DNA from: Bacillus sp. V5-8f
GTDB lineage: Bacteria > Bacillota > Bacilli > Bacillales > DSM-1321
NCBI RefSeq assembly: GCF_002863565.1
Contig: NZ_PGUW01000007.1
Location: 62,001 to 126,000 of the forward strand
Reading direction: 5' to 3'
DNA: 64,000 bases
This document shows positions 36,310-44,754 of the stretch, one piece after another (within the stretch, counting starts at the first letter, position 1; the number at the start of each line of letters is the position of its first letter). A program made the position numbers and the translations under genes. The notes under the pieces are model-generated. The model did not search any database, had not been told where the DNA came from, and was given only the letters and a program-made list of their open reading frames with translations.

Positions 36310-36705
36310 TTAATTGATCAGGCTAATTGCTCTCCACAATTGGATATTGCGAACCCTTCTGGGAAGGAACCGGCCCATTTCTTCTTCATTGTAACCGGCG
36401 TGTAAATTTTTATGGTCAAAGACAATGGGGCGCCGCAGCAGGTCAGGATTTTCCTGGATGATTTTGCATAACTCATTTAACGGTGTGTTATTAATGTCCA
36501 GTTTTAGGTTTTTGAATTTTTTGGAGCGTGTCGAAATGATCTCATCTGTTCCGCCTTCTGTTTTCCTCAGTATTTCCTTTATCTCGTCCACTGACAGAGG
36601 CTCTGCATATATATTTCTTTCGTTGTATGGGATGTCGTTTTTTTGAAGCCATGCTTTTGCTTTTCTGCAAGCGAGGCTGCTTGGAGTTGTATAAATGGTA
36701 ACCAA
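36310..36705 (-). CDS. Spx/ArsC-family regulator lacking the first redox cysteine
   Basis: A 131-residue Spx paralogue. It keeps the order of B. subtilis Spx (EPLSVDEIKEILRKTEGGTDEI, including the RNA-polymerase-binding Gly near 52, RRPIVFDHK and GYNEEEMGRFLPRRVR). The redox motif C10-x-x-C13 reads S10-x-x-C13 (TPSSLACRKA), so no intramolecular disulfide can form. The TTG start has AAGGAG nine bases upstream. It is likely an RNA polymerase alpha-CTD-binding regulator that acts independently of disulfide stress; this is inferred. Confidence 0.88.
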   Translation of the reverse strand: MVTIYTTPSSLACRKAKAWLQKNDIPYNERNIYAEPLSVDEIKEILRKTEGGTDEIISTRSKKFKNLKLDINNTPLNELCKIIQENPDLLRRPIVFDHKNLHAGYNEEEMGRFLPRRVRNIQLWRAISLIN

Positions 36706-36923
36706 TCGAATCGACTCCTTTTGTTTTAAATGCTATTATTTTAGAGATTTTAGTTTGTTATTTTATTTGTTTTTTGTGATACTCTTACTTTATCTTTAAA
36801 ATGTGTCAGCTAAATGTCAGGAAAGTATTTTTTTCTAGACATTTTCATTTTTCCAAGCTATACCTTGCGAATAATCAGGTTATACCAAACTTCATAGGCG
36901 GGATGAAAAAAGGAAGTGCTTTG

Positions 36924-37697
36924 ATGAAGAAGTATCACATGCTTTTATGTACACTGATGCTATTTTTTGTAATAAGCGGATGTAACGCTGGCACACGGGG
37001 TGCTGCAACAAAAGATATAGAACTCACCGTCTCCGCAGCAGCTAGTTTAAAAGATGCCCTAGAGGAAATCAGGGATGAATATGAAAAAGAAAACGAACGA
37101 ATTGACATCCACTTTAACTTCGGGGCTTCAGGTACTTTGCAGCAGCAAATCAGTCAGGGGGCGCCTGTGGATTTATTTTTCTCAGCTGCACAGGACAAAT
37201 TCAATGCATTAGTAAAAGATGGAATAATAGAAACCGAGCGGAATCTATTAGGGAATGAGATTGTTTTGGTTATCCCAAAACAATCAAAGTTAAAGACTCA
37301 TTCCTTTGATGATCTTAGGAATGTTTCAAAAATAGCAATCGGCACTCCCGAAGTCGTACCTGCAGGGGAGTATGCGCGCGAAACGTTAAAGACCATTGCG
37401 CTGTGGGATAAGGTAGAACCAAACATTGTTTATGCAAAAGATGTGAGGCAGGTCTTGACCTATGTTGAAACTGGAAATGCTGATGCCGGCATTGTTTATC
37501 GGACGGATGCAATACGATCTAAAAAAGCTGAGATTGTGGCAGAGGCCCCTCCAGGAAGTCATCAAGAAATTATTTATCCAATGGGTATTATAAAAAATTC
37601 CAACCATCTTACGGAAAGCCAAGAATTTTATCAATATTTGCAAGGAGAAAAGGCAATGGATATTTTCGAAAAATACGGATTTAAGGTCTTAGATTGA
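36924..37697 (+). CDS. modA: Molybdate ABC transporter substrate-binding lipoprotein
   Basis: A 257-residue ModA protein. Signal peptide MKKYHMLLCTLMLFF is followed by a lipobox VISGC (C20). The family markers are LTVSAAASLKDALEEI, FNFGASGTLQQQISQGAPVD and GNEIVLVIPKQ. The ATG at 36924 has GGAAG seven bases upstream; the frame is open further up, but that part looks like leader DNA. modB follows one base after the stop. No modC ATPase is nearby, so it must borrow one. Confidence 0.92.
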   Translation: MKKYHMLLCTLMLFFVISGCNAGTRGAATKDIELTVSAAASLKDALEEIRDEYEKENERIDIHFNFGASGTLQQQISQGAPVDLFFSAAQDKFNALVKDGIIETERNLLGNEIVLVIPKQSKLKTHSFDDLRNVSKIAIGTPEVVPAGEYARETLKTIALWDKVEPNIVYAKDVRQVLTYVETGNADAGIVYRTDAIRSKKAEIVAEAPPGSHQEIIYPMGIIKNSNHLTESQEFYQYLQGEKAMDIFEKYGFKVLD

Positions 37698-37698
37698 C

Positions 37699-38355
37699 AT
37701 GGCTGAAGATTTTTGGTCGCCGGTTGGCTTGTCGGTCAGGGTGGCAATTTTATCCGGGATTATCGTTTTCATATTTGGCACGCTCATAGCAAGGCTGCTG
37801 GCACGAAAGAAATTCAGAGGACAGCTTTTTATTGAGACGTTAATCATATTGCCGCTTGTCCTGCCGCCATCAGTGGTTGGTTTTTTGTTGATTGTAATCT
37901 TTGGTAAAAATAGTCCTGGAGGCCGCAGTATTGAATGGTTGTTCCATCAGCCTGTCATGTTTACGTGGTGGGCTGCAGTCATTGCCTCGGTAGTGGTTGC
38001 TTTCCCTTTGATGTATCAATCCGCAAAAACAGGATTTGAGGGGATTGACAGTGATATTGAGAATGCGGCCCGAGTAGATGGGGCGAATGAATGGAAAGTG
38101 TTTATAGGAGTAGCGCTTCCTTTGGCTGCTAAATCAATCGTTGCCGGGGCCATTCTAAGCTTTGCGAGAGCTCTTGGGGAATTCGGGGCCACCCTGATGT
38201 TTGCGGGCAATATTCCGGAGAAAACGCAAACAATACCCACAGCAATATATGTTGCGATGGATTCAGGGGACATGGAAACCGCCTGGATGTGGGTTGGAAT
38301 GATGGTGTTGATCTCCTTTGCCATGCTAATGCTGGTGCATCTTATAAAGGATTGA
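37699..38355 (+). CDS. modB: Molybdate ABC transporter permease
   Basis: A 218-residue permease with five to six TM helices. The ModB features are LPLVLPPSVVGFLLIVIFGK, the coupling loop ENAARVDGANEWKVFIGVALP and RALGEFGATLMFAGNIPE. It begins two bases after modA. B. subtilis yvgL-yvgM (modA-modB) also lacks an adjacent modC. Confidence 0.93.
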   Translation: MAEDFWSPVGLSVRVAILSGIIVFIFGTLIARLLARKKFRGQLFIETLIILPLVLPPSVVGFLLIVIFGKNSPGGRSIEWLFHQPVMFTWWAAVIASVVVAFPLMYQSAKTGFEGIDSDIENAARVDGANEWKVFIGVALPLAAKSIVAGAILSFARALGEFGATLMFAGNIPEKTQTIPTAIYVAMDSGDMETAWMWVGMMVLISFAMLMLVHLIKD

Positions 38356-38416
38356 ATTCGGCAGCTCTGTTTTATATTCCTTTCAATAAAATTATACGAA
38401 GAAAAGAGGGCTTTTT

Positions 38417-38899
38417 GTGCTGACTTTTGAAGAAAAAATAAAAATTATTGAATCATTCCCGGAACTTGAACGAAAAGATGTTTCTCTTGGAAGGGTCAAC
38501 TTTCATTTTGCAGGGAGTGTTCACGAGAAAAAGCTTGTAGTCCAGCATTTGCATCCCAATGGGAATGGGTTTGTCTACGCAGGCCATTTGCCTAAAAAGG
38601 AAAAGTATAACAAGGGGTTCGTTAATATCAGGGAATACTCTGAGAGTAAACTTCGACAAATAGTGAAGGATAGCATTTCGTATCTTTCTATCCTCCCCGT
38701 GCAGGAAACAGGCGGGGAAGAAAATACTTACCAAGATGTAGAGGGCATATGGGTCGGACCGGGTAGACAGGAGCTCATCGTAGCCAATGAGGATTTGCTT
38801 TGGAACGTATATTCCGGTATAAACCTTGAGGAGTGCTTTGAATCACCAGTAGAAGCGACGCGCTATTTGAGAGAGGAAGGGTTCCGAAGAAAAATGTAG
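38417..38899 (+). CDS. Hypothetical protein
   Basis: A 160-residue soluble protein without recognised domains. It starts at a GTG with GAGGG about seven bases upstream. It is mixed alpha/beta and charged, with a YxxLP-like central segment and the phrase WVGPGRQELIVANEDLLW near 110-130. It stands alone, 60 bases after modB, and is followed by the cold-shock gene. No function is suggested. Confidence 0.65.
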   Translation: MLTFEEKIKIIESFPELERKDVSLGRVNFHFAGSVHEKKLVVQHLHPNGNGFVYAGHLPKKEKYNKGFVNIREYSESKLRQIVKDSISYLSILPVQETGGEENTYQDVEGIWVGPGRQELIVANEDLLWNVYSGINLEECFESPVEATRYLREEGFRRKM

Positions 38900-38940
38900 A
38901 ATTGTGGTAAAACTTGTCGTTAATTTTTTTGGCGGTAATC

Positions 38941-38969
38941 TTGTTTTTTTAAAGTAGAACAGTTATACT
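38941..38969 (+). promoter_or_regulatory. Promoter of the cold-shock gene
   Basis: TTGTTT and TATACT are 17 bases apart, giving a leader of about 120 bases, the length typical of csp mRNAs. Confidence 0.6.
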
Positions 38970-39095
38970 AAAGACAATTATTTTTGTGCGGAATAAGTTT
39001 AAAAGAGCGATCCATCTTAGGTTTCCTCTTGAAACATTATCCTAAATCAAGAATAGTAATAAAAAGGATTTTTTTCCAAACAGGAGGAACTATAC

Positions 39096-39293
39096 ATGGT
39101 TCAAGGTAAAGTTAAATGGTTCAACGCTGAAAAAGGTTTCGGTTTCATCGAAGTAGAAGGTCAAGACGACGTATTCGTACACTTCTCTGCTATCCAAGGT
39201 GACGGCTTCAAAACTCTTGAAGAAGGTCAAGAAGTTACTTTCGAAATCGAGCAAGGTGCTCGTGGACCACAAGCAGCTAACGTTCAAAAATAA
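39096..39293 (+). CDS. Cold-shock protein, CspC/CspD type
   Basis: A 65-residue OB-fold nucleic-acid chaperone. RNP1 GFGFIE and RNP2 VFVHF are intact ([14 protein letters not shown] and [11 protein letters not shown]). Sequence is closest to B. subtilis CspC/CspD. AGGAGG precedes the ATG by eight bases. A long leader and a terminator show a monocistronic unit, likely with post-transcriptional control. Confidence 0.95.
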   Translation: MVQGKVKWFNAEKGFGFIEVEGQDDVFVHFSAIQGDGFKTLEEGQEVTFEIEQGARGPQAANVQK

Positions 39294-39303
39294 TTGAACG
39301 CTG

Positions 39304-39332
39304 AAAAAGACTCCTCAGGGGGTCTTTTTTTA
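39304..39332 (+). terminator. Terminator of cold-shock gene
   Basis: AAAGACTCC pairs with GGGGTCTTT (one G-U) over a 4-base loop followed by Ts. Confidence 0.85.
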
Positions 39333-39371
39333 TTGAATAAGAACATACTTGGTACATAAGCGTTCATGTAA

Positions 39372-39785
39372 GTGATAAAGAGGGGTGTTATTATCAACAT
39401 TGTGTCAATAATCCTTGGGGGATTCCTAGGTAGCATATTCCGTTTTTACACCGGGGAATGGGTCAAGCATCAGAATGCAGGATTTCCTATTGGCACGTTC
39501 CTTATCAATGTGGTGGGCTGTTTCTTTCTCGGATGGCTGTTAACCTATTTTGCTAAGAAAAAACACATGAATCAACAAATCGTATTATTTTTAGGAACCG
39601 GGTTTACGGGTTCTTTTACAACATTTTCTACCTTCTCTGTGGAAACATTCATTCTTGTAGAGAGGGGGCATGTTATATTGGCTGCTTCATATGTCCTTTT
39701 AAGTGTCCTCTTGGGGCTTAGCTTTGCATTCGCAGGGAAAGCATTGGCTGACTTATTACTTACAAAACATGGTGATTCCGCATGA
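39372..39785 (+). CDS. crcB: CrcB/FluC fluoride channel subunit 1
   Basis: A four-helix Fluc subunit of about 130 residues; it forms a dual-topology dimeric fluoride channel. The family markers are LGGFLGSIFRFYTG, FLINVVGCFFLGWL and GFTGSFTTFSTFSVE. The start is uncertain: the GTG at 39372 has no ribosome binding site, while GAGGGG at 39380-39385 sits before non-standard ATT/ATC codons at 39390 and 39393. It overlaps the second crcB by four bases. No fluoride riboswitch was found upstream. Confidence 0.9.
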   Translation: MIKRGVIINIVSIILGGFLGSIFRFYTGEWVKHQNAGFPIGTFLINVVGCFFLGWLLTYFAKKKHMNQQIVLFLGTGFTGSFTTFSTFSVETFILVERGHVILAASYVLLSVLLGLSFAFAGKALADLLLTKHGDSA

Positions 39786-40153
39786 TCTGGTTAATCGGGG
39801 CAGGGGGAGCAATTGGCGCAGCTGCCAGATACTTATTAGGTGCTTTCTTAAAGTCAAGAGGGAAAGGGGAGTTTCCTGCCGGTACATGGCTGATTAATAT
39901 CACAGGTTCACTGCTTTTAGGAATGCTTACCGGGCTGTATGTGTCGCAGTCGTTGGCACCATGGTTGTGGAATTTGTTTGGAATTGGGTTCTGTGGAGCT
40001 TATACCACTTTCTCTACTTTTGGTACAGAAAATATGGCGTTGATTGAAAAGAAAAAATATAAGATTGCATTATTTTATATAGTATCCACCGTAATTACAG
40101 GGATTTTGGCTGCGGCAGCCGGATATTTTCTTATTTTAAAATTTATTCAGTAA
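39782..40153 (+). CDS. crcB: CrcB/FluC fluoride channel subunit 2
   Basis: A 123-residue Fluc subunit, partner of the first. Markers are GAGGAIGAAARYLLGAF, TWLINITGSLLLGML and GFCGAYTTFSTFGTE. The ATG overlaps the stop of subunit 1 (ATGA). Paired Fluc genes with opposite topologies make a heterodimer in Gram-positive bacteria. A strong terminator follows. Confidence 0.93.
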   Translation: MIWLIGAGGAIGAAARYLLGAFLKSRGKGEFPAGTWLINITGSLLLGMLTGLYVSQSLAPWLWNLFGIGFCGAYTTFSTFGTENMALIEKKKYKIALFYIVSTVITGILAAAAGYFLILKFIQ

Positions 40154-40199
40154 AAAAGGCTGCCCTCAAGGAGATTCCTCCTTACAGGCAGCCTTTTTT
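40152..40199 (+). terminator. Terminator after crcB pair
   Basis: AAAAAAGGCTGCC pairs with GGCAGCCTTTTTT, with a second nested stem AAGGAG/CTCCTT. Confidence 0.92.
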
Positions 40200-40282
40200 A
40201 CATTTCTATTTGGCTAAAATAAACTGAGTCTGGTTTAAGCTTATAACTTTAACTTAATTAATGAATGAGTTAGCTGATCTGT

Positions 40283-40360
40283 TTATAAATCATCAAATCC
40301 ATTATCGGTATGATTGACCTTCGTATATTGCCGCGATTTCTGCTCAAAGAAATCGGGTGC
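40283..40360 (-). pseudogene. C-terminal scrap of a ribonucleotide reductase beta subunit
   Basis: Twenty-five codons after an in-frame stop and before a second stop read APDFFEQKSRQYTKVNHTDN and then GFDDL. This has the look of the C-terminal peptide of class I NrdB/NrdF (FFE.....Y.K....D.F..), which docks into the alpha subunit. No upstream part of the gene can be found in any frame within 150 bases. The identification is from motif resemblance only. Confidence 0.35.
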
Positions 40361-40524
40361 TTATTTCTGATGCTCATCACTCAGATAAATTGTATTCGGC
40401 TAATAACGATGTGGAACACATTGGCATCAATGGCAGTAAGAAAGAGTATGTCAAAAAAGGCATCTATCATCTAAATAATATTACTGTTGCAGTTCATTAT
40501 TTTGATAATTGGATTTATTTGTTT

Positions 40525-40668
40525 TCAAGCATTATCGCTATCTTTTTCATAAGCAATCACTACAACATCTTTATCGGTTTGCTCGCTTAGCTTATTTTCA
40601 AGAGATTTAATCTCATTTACTAAGCTAGCTGACAAGTCCGCAGAGGTGTATGAGTTGTCAGTTTTCAT
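40525..40668 (-). CDS. Small hypothetical protein, 47 residues
   Basis: A small frame with a strong site: AAAGGAG eight bases before the ATG at 40668. The product (MKTDNSYTSADLSASLVNEI then KSLENKLSEQTDKDVVVIAY) is an amphipathic helix followed by a beta-like end. It lies downstream of the SulP terminator on the same strand. Function unknown; it is too short to be assigned. Confidence 0.55.
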   Translation of the reverse strand: MKTDNSYTSADLSASLVNEIKSLENKLSEQTDKDVVVIAYEKDSDNA

Positions 40669-40730
40669 ATTCATCACTCCTTTGTTATACTTTTTCCTTT
40701 TCGGAGATGGTTATTCTTACAATTTATATA

Positions 40731-40768
40731 AAAAAGCGTGGCTCAGCTAATGAGTCCACGCTTTTTTA
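40731..40768. terminator. Terminator of SulP gene
   Basis: AAAAAAGCGTGG pairs with CCACGCTTTTTT; a nested CTCA/TGAG stem extends it. It is effective on both strands. Confidence 0.9.
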
Positions 40769-40842
40769 TATATGTTATCCAGTGGTGAGCTTTCCTGATT
40801 AAATGATTAGAATAGTCCTTAATAAAACAGACTTCCTAACTC

Positions 40843-42309
40843 TTAATGGTTCACCATTTTATCCCCTGGTTTATTATAAACTGCAAGTTTTTCAATAAGT
40901 GCCGAGCTGTCCTTGTTAAGTCCAAATATCTGCACGGTCTTTCCATTTTCATTGTATTTTAAGACTACTTTATCGATTGCGCCTACAGCAGAATCGTCCC
41001 AAACATGGGAGTTAGAAAAATCAATAACGATCGTTTCAGCTTTTTCTTTGAAGTCAAACCTTGAGATAAAGTCATTTACCGAGGCAAAAAATAATTGTCC
41101 TTTTATATGATATGTGCTTGTTTTTCCGTTCTCAGTCTTTTGAACATACACTTTGGACATTTTAACTGCAAAGAAAATCATGCTAAGGAAAACACCTGCA
41201 AATACACCTTTTGATAAGTCATGTGTGTAGACTACAGTTGCTACGGTTACAAGCATCACGATCGTATCTGTTTTTGGCACCAAATGCAGTTTGGTAAGGG
41301 ATGACCAGTCAAACGTTCCAACTGAAACCATGATCATTACGCCAACGAGCGCAGCCATTGGGATTTTAATCAGCAAATCATTTAAAACAACAATCAAAAT
41401 CATCAGGAAAACACCGGCTACCAATGTTGATAACCTTCCACGGCCCCCGGATTTAATATTGATACCAGATTGGCCGATCATGGCACATCCAGCCATTCCG
41501 CCAAAGAAGCCGGCCACGATATTCGCAATTCCCTGACCACGTGCCTCTTTATTCTTATTGCTATCGGTATCTGTTAAATCATCTACAATTTGTGCTGTTA
41601 ATAATGATTCAAGCAGTCCTACAAATGCCAAGGCAATCGAATATGGCAAAATAATCGATAGCGTCTCCCAATTGAGAGGGATATTCGGCAGCATGAACAT
41701 TGGCAGTGCCTGTTTTAGCTCTCCCATGTCACCGACTGTACGGACGGAAGCTCCCGCTGCAATTGAAATGATTGTGATGATAATAATTGCAACCAACGGG
41801 GAGGGGATTGCTTTCGTTACCCGTGGAAAAAGATAAATAATTGCCAAAGCCCCTGCAGTCATTGCATACATTTCCCATGATTCGCCGATAAAATGCGGCA
41901 GTTGGGCTGTAAATATTAAAATTGCCAGCGAGTTGACGAACCCAATCATAACGGAGCGTGGAATGAATTTCATGAGCCGCCCGATCTGAAGAACACCGAG
42001 AATGATTTGGATAACACCTGTCAAAATAGTGGCCGCCAATAAATATTGCAACCCGTGGCCTTTCACCAGGTCAGCCATTACCAATGCCATCGCCCCGGTA
42101 GCAGCAGAGATCATTCCCGGTCTTCCGCCAACAAAGGAAATCACAACGGCAATACAAAAAGAAGCGTACAAGCCGACCATCGGATCCACACCTGCAATAA
42201 TGGAAAAAGCAATTGCCTCGGGAATCAAAGCTAAAGCAACAACAATGCCAGATAATATATCTCCTCTAACATTGCCAAACCAATCCTGTTTTATTGTTTG
42301 TAAATTCAA
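40843..42309 (-). CDS. SulP family anion transporter with STAS domain
   Basis: A 488-residue SulP transporter (sulfate, bicarbonate or similar anion). The TM domain opens with [20 protein letters not shown] and includes [13 protein letters not shown]; the C-terminal STAS domain covers about 385-485 ([20 protein letters not shown]). The start is a TTG at 42309 with AGAAGGGG upstream; an in-frame ATG at 42375 lacks a ribosome binding site. B. subtilis YbaR is the nearest relative. Monocistronic. Confidence 0.9.
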   Translation of the reverse strand: MNLQTIKQDWFGNVRGDILSGIVVALALIPEAIAFSIIAGVDPMVGLYASFCIAVVISFVGGRPGMISAATGAMALVMADLVKGHGLQYLLAATILTGVIQIILGVLQIGRLMKFIPRSVMIGFVNSLAILIFTAQLPHFIGESWEMYAMTAGALAIIYLFPRVTKAIPSPLVAIIIITIISIAAGASVRTVGDMGELKQALPMFMLPNIPLNWETLSIILPYSIALAFVGLLESLLTAQIVDDLTDTDSNKNKEARGQGIANIVAGFFGGMAGCAMIGQSGINIKSGGRGRLSTLVAGVFLMILIVVLNDLLIKIPMAALVGVMIMVSVGTFDWSSLTKLHLVPKTDTIVMLVTVATVVYTHDLSKGVFAGVFLSMIFFAVKMSKVYVQKTENGKTSTYHIKGQLFFASVNDFISRFDFKEKAETIVIDFSNSHVWDDSAVGAIDKVVLKYNENGKTVQIFGLNKDSSALIEKLAVYNKPGDKMVNH

Positions 42310-42608
42310 TAGAACACCCCTTCTAGTTTTTTTCTTAACGATCGCAGAGTCATCGTTTTTTAAGATGGCTTTCAACTCTCATGAAAGCCGGGGCCGTTTT
42401 CAATGCTATCGATTATAACATGTTTCTCTATGAAATTGTACTCTTCATGAAAGCGTATAAAACTCACTGTTTCTAAATTAATCTTTGTTTTACTCCAAAT
42501 ATCTTATATAGATTATTTTCTAGCTGGAAATGCAGAAATTTGATCAATAATACTTGCCTTTTAGTGGTACTATTGGAGTAAAAATGATGAGAAAGGGGGA
42601 CTGATTTT

Positions 42609-43025
42609 ATGTTCCGGAAAATTTTATTGGCTGCCGACGGGTCAGAGCATGCCTTTCGTGCCGCGGAAAAGGCTGCTGAAATGGCAACTTGGAAGAAAGC
42701 CAGGATTACAGTGCTGTACGTTGTCGATAGTTCCACATCCAAAAACGATGTGCTTTTAGAAGGGGATAGGGGAGCGGTTAATGAGAGACGGAAGCAGAGG
42801 TTATCTCCCATTGAAAATCTATTAGCAGAAGAAGATGTAGAATACGATATTAAGATATTAAAAGGTGATCCCGGTCCTGCCATTGTCGAATATGCGAACC
42901 AAAATGGGTATGACCTTGTAGTGGTCGGCAGCAGAGGATTGAATTCCCTTCAAGAAATGGTACTTGGAAGTGTCAGCCATAAAGTGGCGAAGCGTGTTCA
43001 TTGTCCTGTAATGATTGTTAAATGA
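42609..43025 (+). CDS. Universal stress protein UspA
   Basis: A 138-residue UspA-fold protein. The N-terminal LLAADGSEHAFRAAEKA and the ATP-binding motif VVVGSRGLNSLQEMVLGSVS (GxxGx9GS) are both intact, so ATP binding is likely. AAAGGGGG precedes the ATG. It is divergent from the SulP gene, a common pairing for stress proteins and transporters. Confidence 0.93.
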   Translation: MFRKILLAADGSEHAFRAAEKAAEMATWKKARITVLYVVDSSTSKNDVLLEGDRGAVNERRKQRLSPIENLLAEEDVEYDIKILKGDPGPAIVEYANQNGYDLVVVGSRGLNSLQEMVLGSVSHKVAKRVHCPVMIVK

Positions 43026-43029
43026 CATA

Positions 43030-43060
43030 AAAATGCCCTGCTCTCTGAGAGGGCATTTTG
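43030..43060 (+). terminator. Terminator of uspA
   Basis: AAAATGCCCT pairs with AGGGCATTTT over a 10-base loop. Confidence 0.8.
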
Positions 43061-43194
43061 TTTGTTAAAATTAAGAAAATCAACGTATGATTGATGCCTT
43101 AATTTTCAAAGTAATTGACATACTGTATTGGTATTGCCACAGGATGAGCTGAATTAAGTTATGATTCCTTTATGCAGGGCGATTATTCTTTCAA

Positions 43195-43398
43195 TTATAG
43201 CCTTTCGCTGGAAGACCGATCTTTTGTATCATCCTTATCTCTTTCTTCCTCGTACTCCATATCTATGTCTTCAAGTGGCAGATCATCAACTGGCATAACA
43301 ACCTGGTCCCTCTCCTTTTGATCCTTCCAGTTTTCCCTGAATGCTTTAGAATTGTCGTTTCTTTCTCTCAGGATCTGATCCTTTTCAGAGTTTTTCAT
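43195..43398 (-). CDS. Highly charged small hypothetical protein
   Basis: A 67-residue protein that is more than half charged, with no hydrophobic core, probably disordered. GGAGGG lies eight bases before the ATG. It is monocistronic. No family recognised. Confidence 0.65.
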   Translation of the reverse strand: MKNSEKDQILRERNDNSKAFRENWKDQKERDQVVMPVDDLPLEDIDMEYEEERDKDDTKDRSSSERL

Positions 43399-43618
43399 GA
43401 TAATCCCTCCGTTTTCCTTTTTTACCTACTTTCCCTTTGGGGACTAAAGTAAAACGTGTGTTTAGTATGCCTTGTATTTGCAACAGGGTGTTAATCATGA
43501 CACTCTTTTTAGCGGAAACTGAAAAAGGAATACTAAAACTGACAGATTATGATGGTTTTTATCACCCTCTCAAAAGGGTAATTTAAAGTGAGGTGTTCAT
43601 GAAAAGGTGGGATTTACA

Positions 43619-44323
43619 GTGGATTTCTTGTTTATTTTCTTATATTTTTTAATCATTGCTCTCGTCATTGAAATATCTGTCATTCTTTTTAATTTTACAG
43701 GTATGAAAAACAAAGTTTCGAGATTCCAGGTTATTTCAATGTTAACGGGTACAGGGTTCACTACAGATGAATCAAAGGTAATCATTGACCACCCCGTCCG
43801 CCGAAAAATTGCGGCATTCCTCATTTTATTCGGGGCATTTTCACTGGCTGTGATTATCTCTTCCATAAGTAACATACTTGCAGATGATCTGCGTATCAAG
43901 GAGCTGTCGTTTATTTGTGCAGGTCTTATACTTTGTATCGGGGTTCTATATACACCATGGGTAAAGAATCGTGCCACAAAAGAAATGGAGGAGGAAATGG
44001 AGCAGCATTACCAAATGTATGAGCGGCCTATTAAAGATGTCCTTTATTTAGGAAAAGACGATTTGGTTACTGATATTGTCGTTACTGAAGGGTCTAATCT
44101 AGCTGGCAAGCAAATAGAGGATGTCATTTCGAAAAAGGATGACATAAGCATTCTTTTTATAAAACGCGGGAAGATGCAGATTCGGCGAGAATTGTATGAC
44201 AGTGTCATTCGCGCGGGGGATCAGATTTTCCTGTATGGCAATGGAAAGGAAATAGAAGATAAATTTAAGAATGAATTGGAAAAGAAGAGACAAATGGAAG
44301 AAGATGGGGAACCACACGTATAA
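43619..44323 (+). CDS. Membrane protein with C-terminal RCK (TrkA-C) domain
   Basis: A 234-residue protein: three N-terminal TM helices (MDFLFIFLYFLIIALVIEI, then about 60-80 and 95-115), a charged linker, and a TrkA-C domain at about 140-220 (DIVVTEGSNLAGKQIEDVIS, and IRAGDQIFLYGNG). TrkA-C domains commonly bind c-di-AMP or other ligands and gate cation transport. The GTG start at 43619 has AAGGTGGG seven bases upstream; the frame is open four codons earlier. Specific role unknown. Confidence 0.82.
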   Translation: MDFLFIFLYFLIIALVIEISVILFNFTGMKNKVSRFQVISMLTGTGFTTDESKVIIDHPVRRKIAAFLILFGAFSLAVIISSISNILADDLRIKELSFICAGLILCIGVLYTPWVKNRATKEMEEEMEQHYQMYERPIKDVLYLGKDDLVTDIVVTEGSNLAGKQIEDVISKKDDISILFIKRGKMQIRRELYDSVIRAGDQIFLYGNGKEIEDKFKNELEKKRQMEEDGEPHV

Positions 44324-44754
44324 CTCTTCTATAGGGGAAAATAGACACAAGCCGATAAGTATATGCTTCCTTCCTAAAAAGAACTGAAAAGAACGGTGGC
44401 CAACCGAAAAGATTAATTGCTGAAAATCGCAAAAAATCAATTTGAAATAGATTGTATAAATAAGCTATGATATATATTATATTAAATTGAAATGAGGACA
44501 ATATTGCAGCACGTAAGGTTGGTCAAACTGCACAGGGCTAGAGAAGCTTATTTTTCCTCGTCCTATGTAGTTTGGGTTTACATAAGCTCTAAAGGAAACT
44601 TTATTGCTAAAATGTAAACTTCGGCTGTAAAGATACATTTTTTTTGATACTTACAGTTTGATGTAAGGGAGGTTTACACCTAATAAATTGGCAGGCCTTT
44701 TTCTAAAGAGCCGCCGTGGATAAAATCGCGAATGGATGGGAATGAACAGGCTTT
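44324..44754. other. Spacer with possible structured leader before AI-2E gene
   Basis: A 431-bp gap without a convincing gene. A long imperfect stem can form: AGAGAAGCTTA (about 44540) with TAAGCTCT (about 44585) and nested ATGTA/TTACAT. Further on, TTTACA-type words recur. It does not match a known riboswitch class. Confidence 0.35.

Noticed and set aside
39294-39372. Fluoride riboswitch upstream of crcB
   Set aside because: Only the csp terminator and a short AT-rich spacer are present; no crcB-motif core.
40357-40590. 77-residue plus-strand frame
   Set aside because: No ribosome binding site and antisense to a small gene with strong site; includes the nrd remnant's opposite strand.
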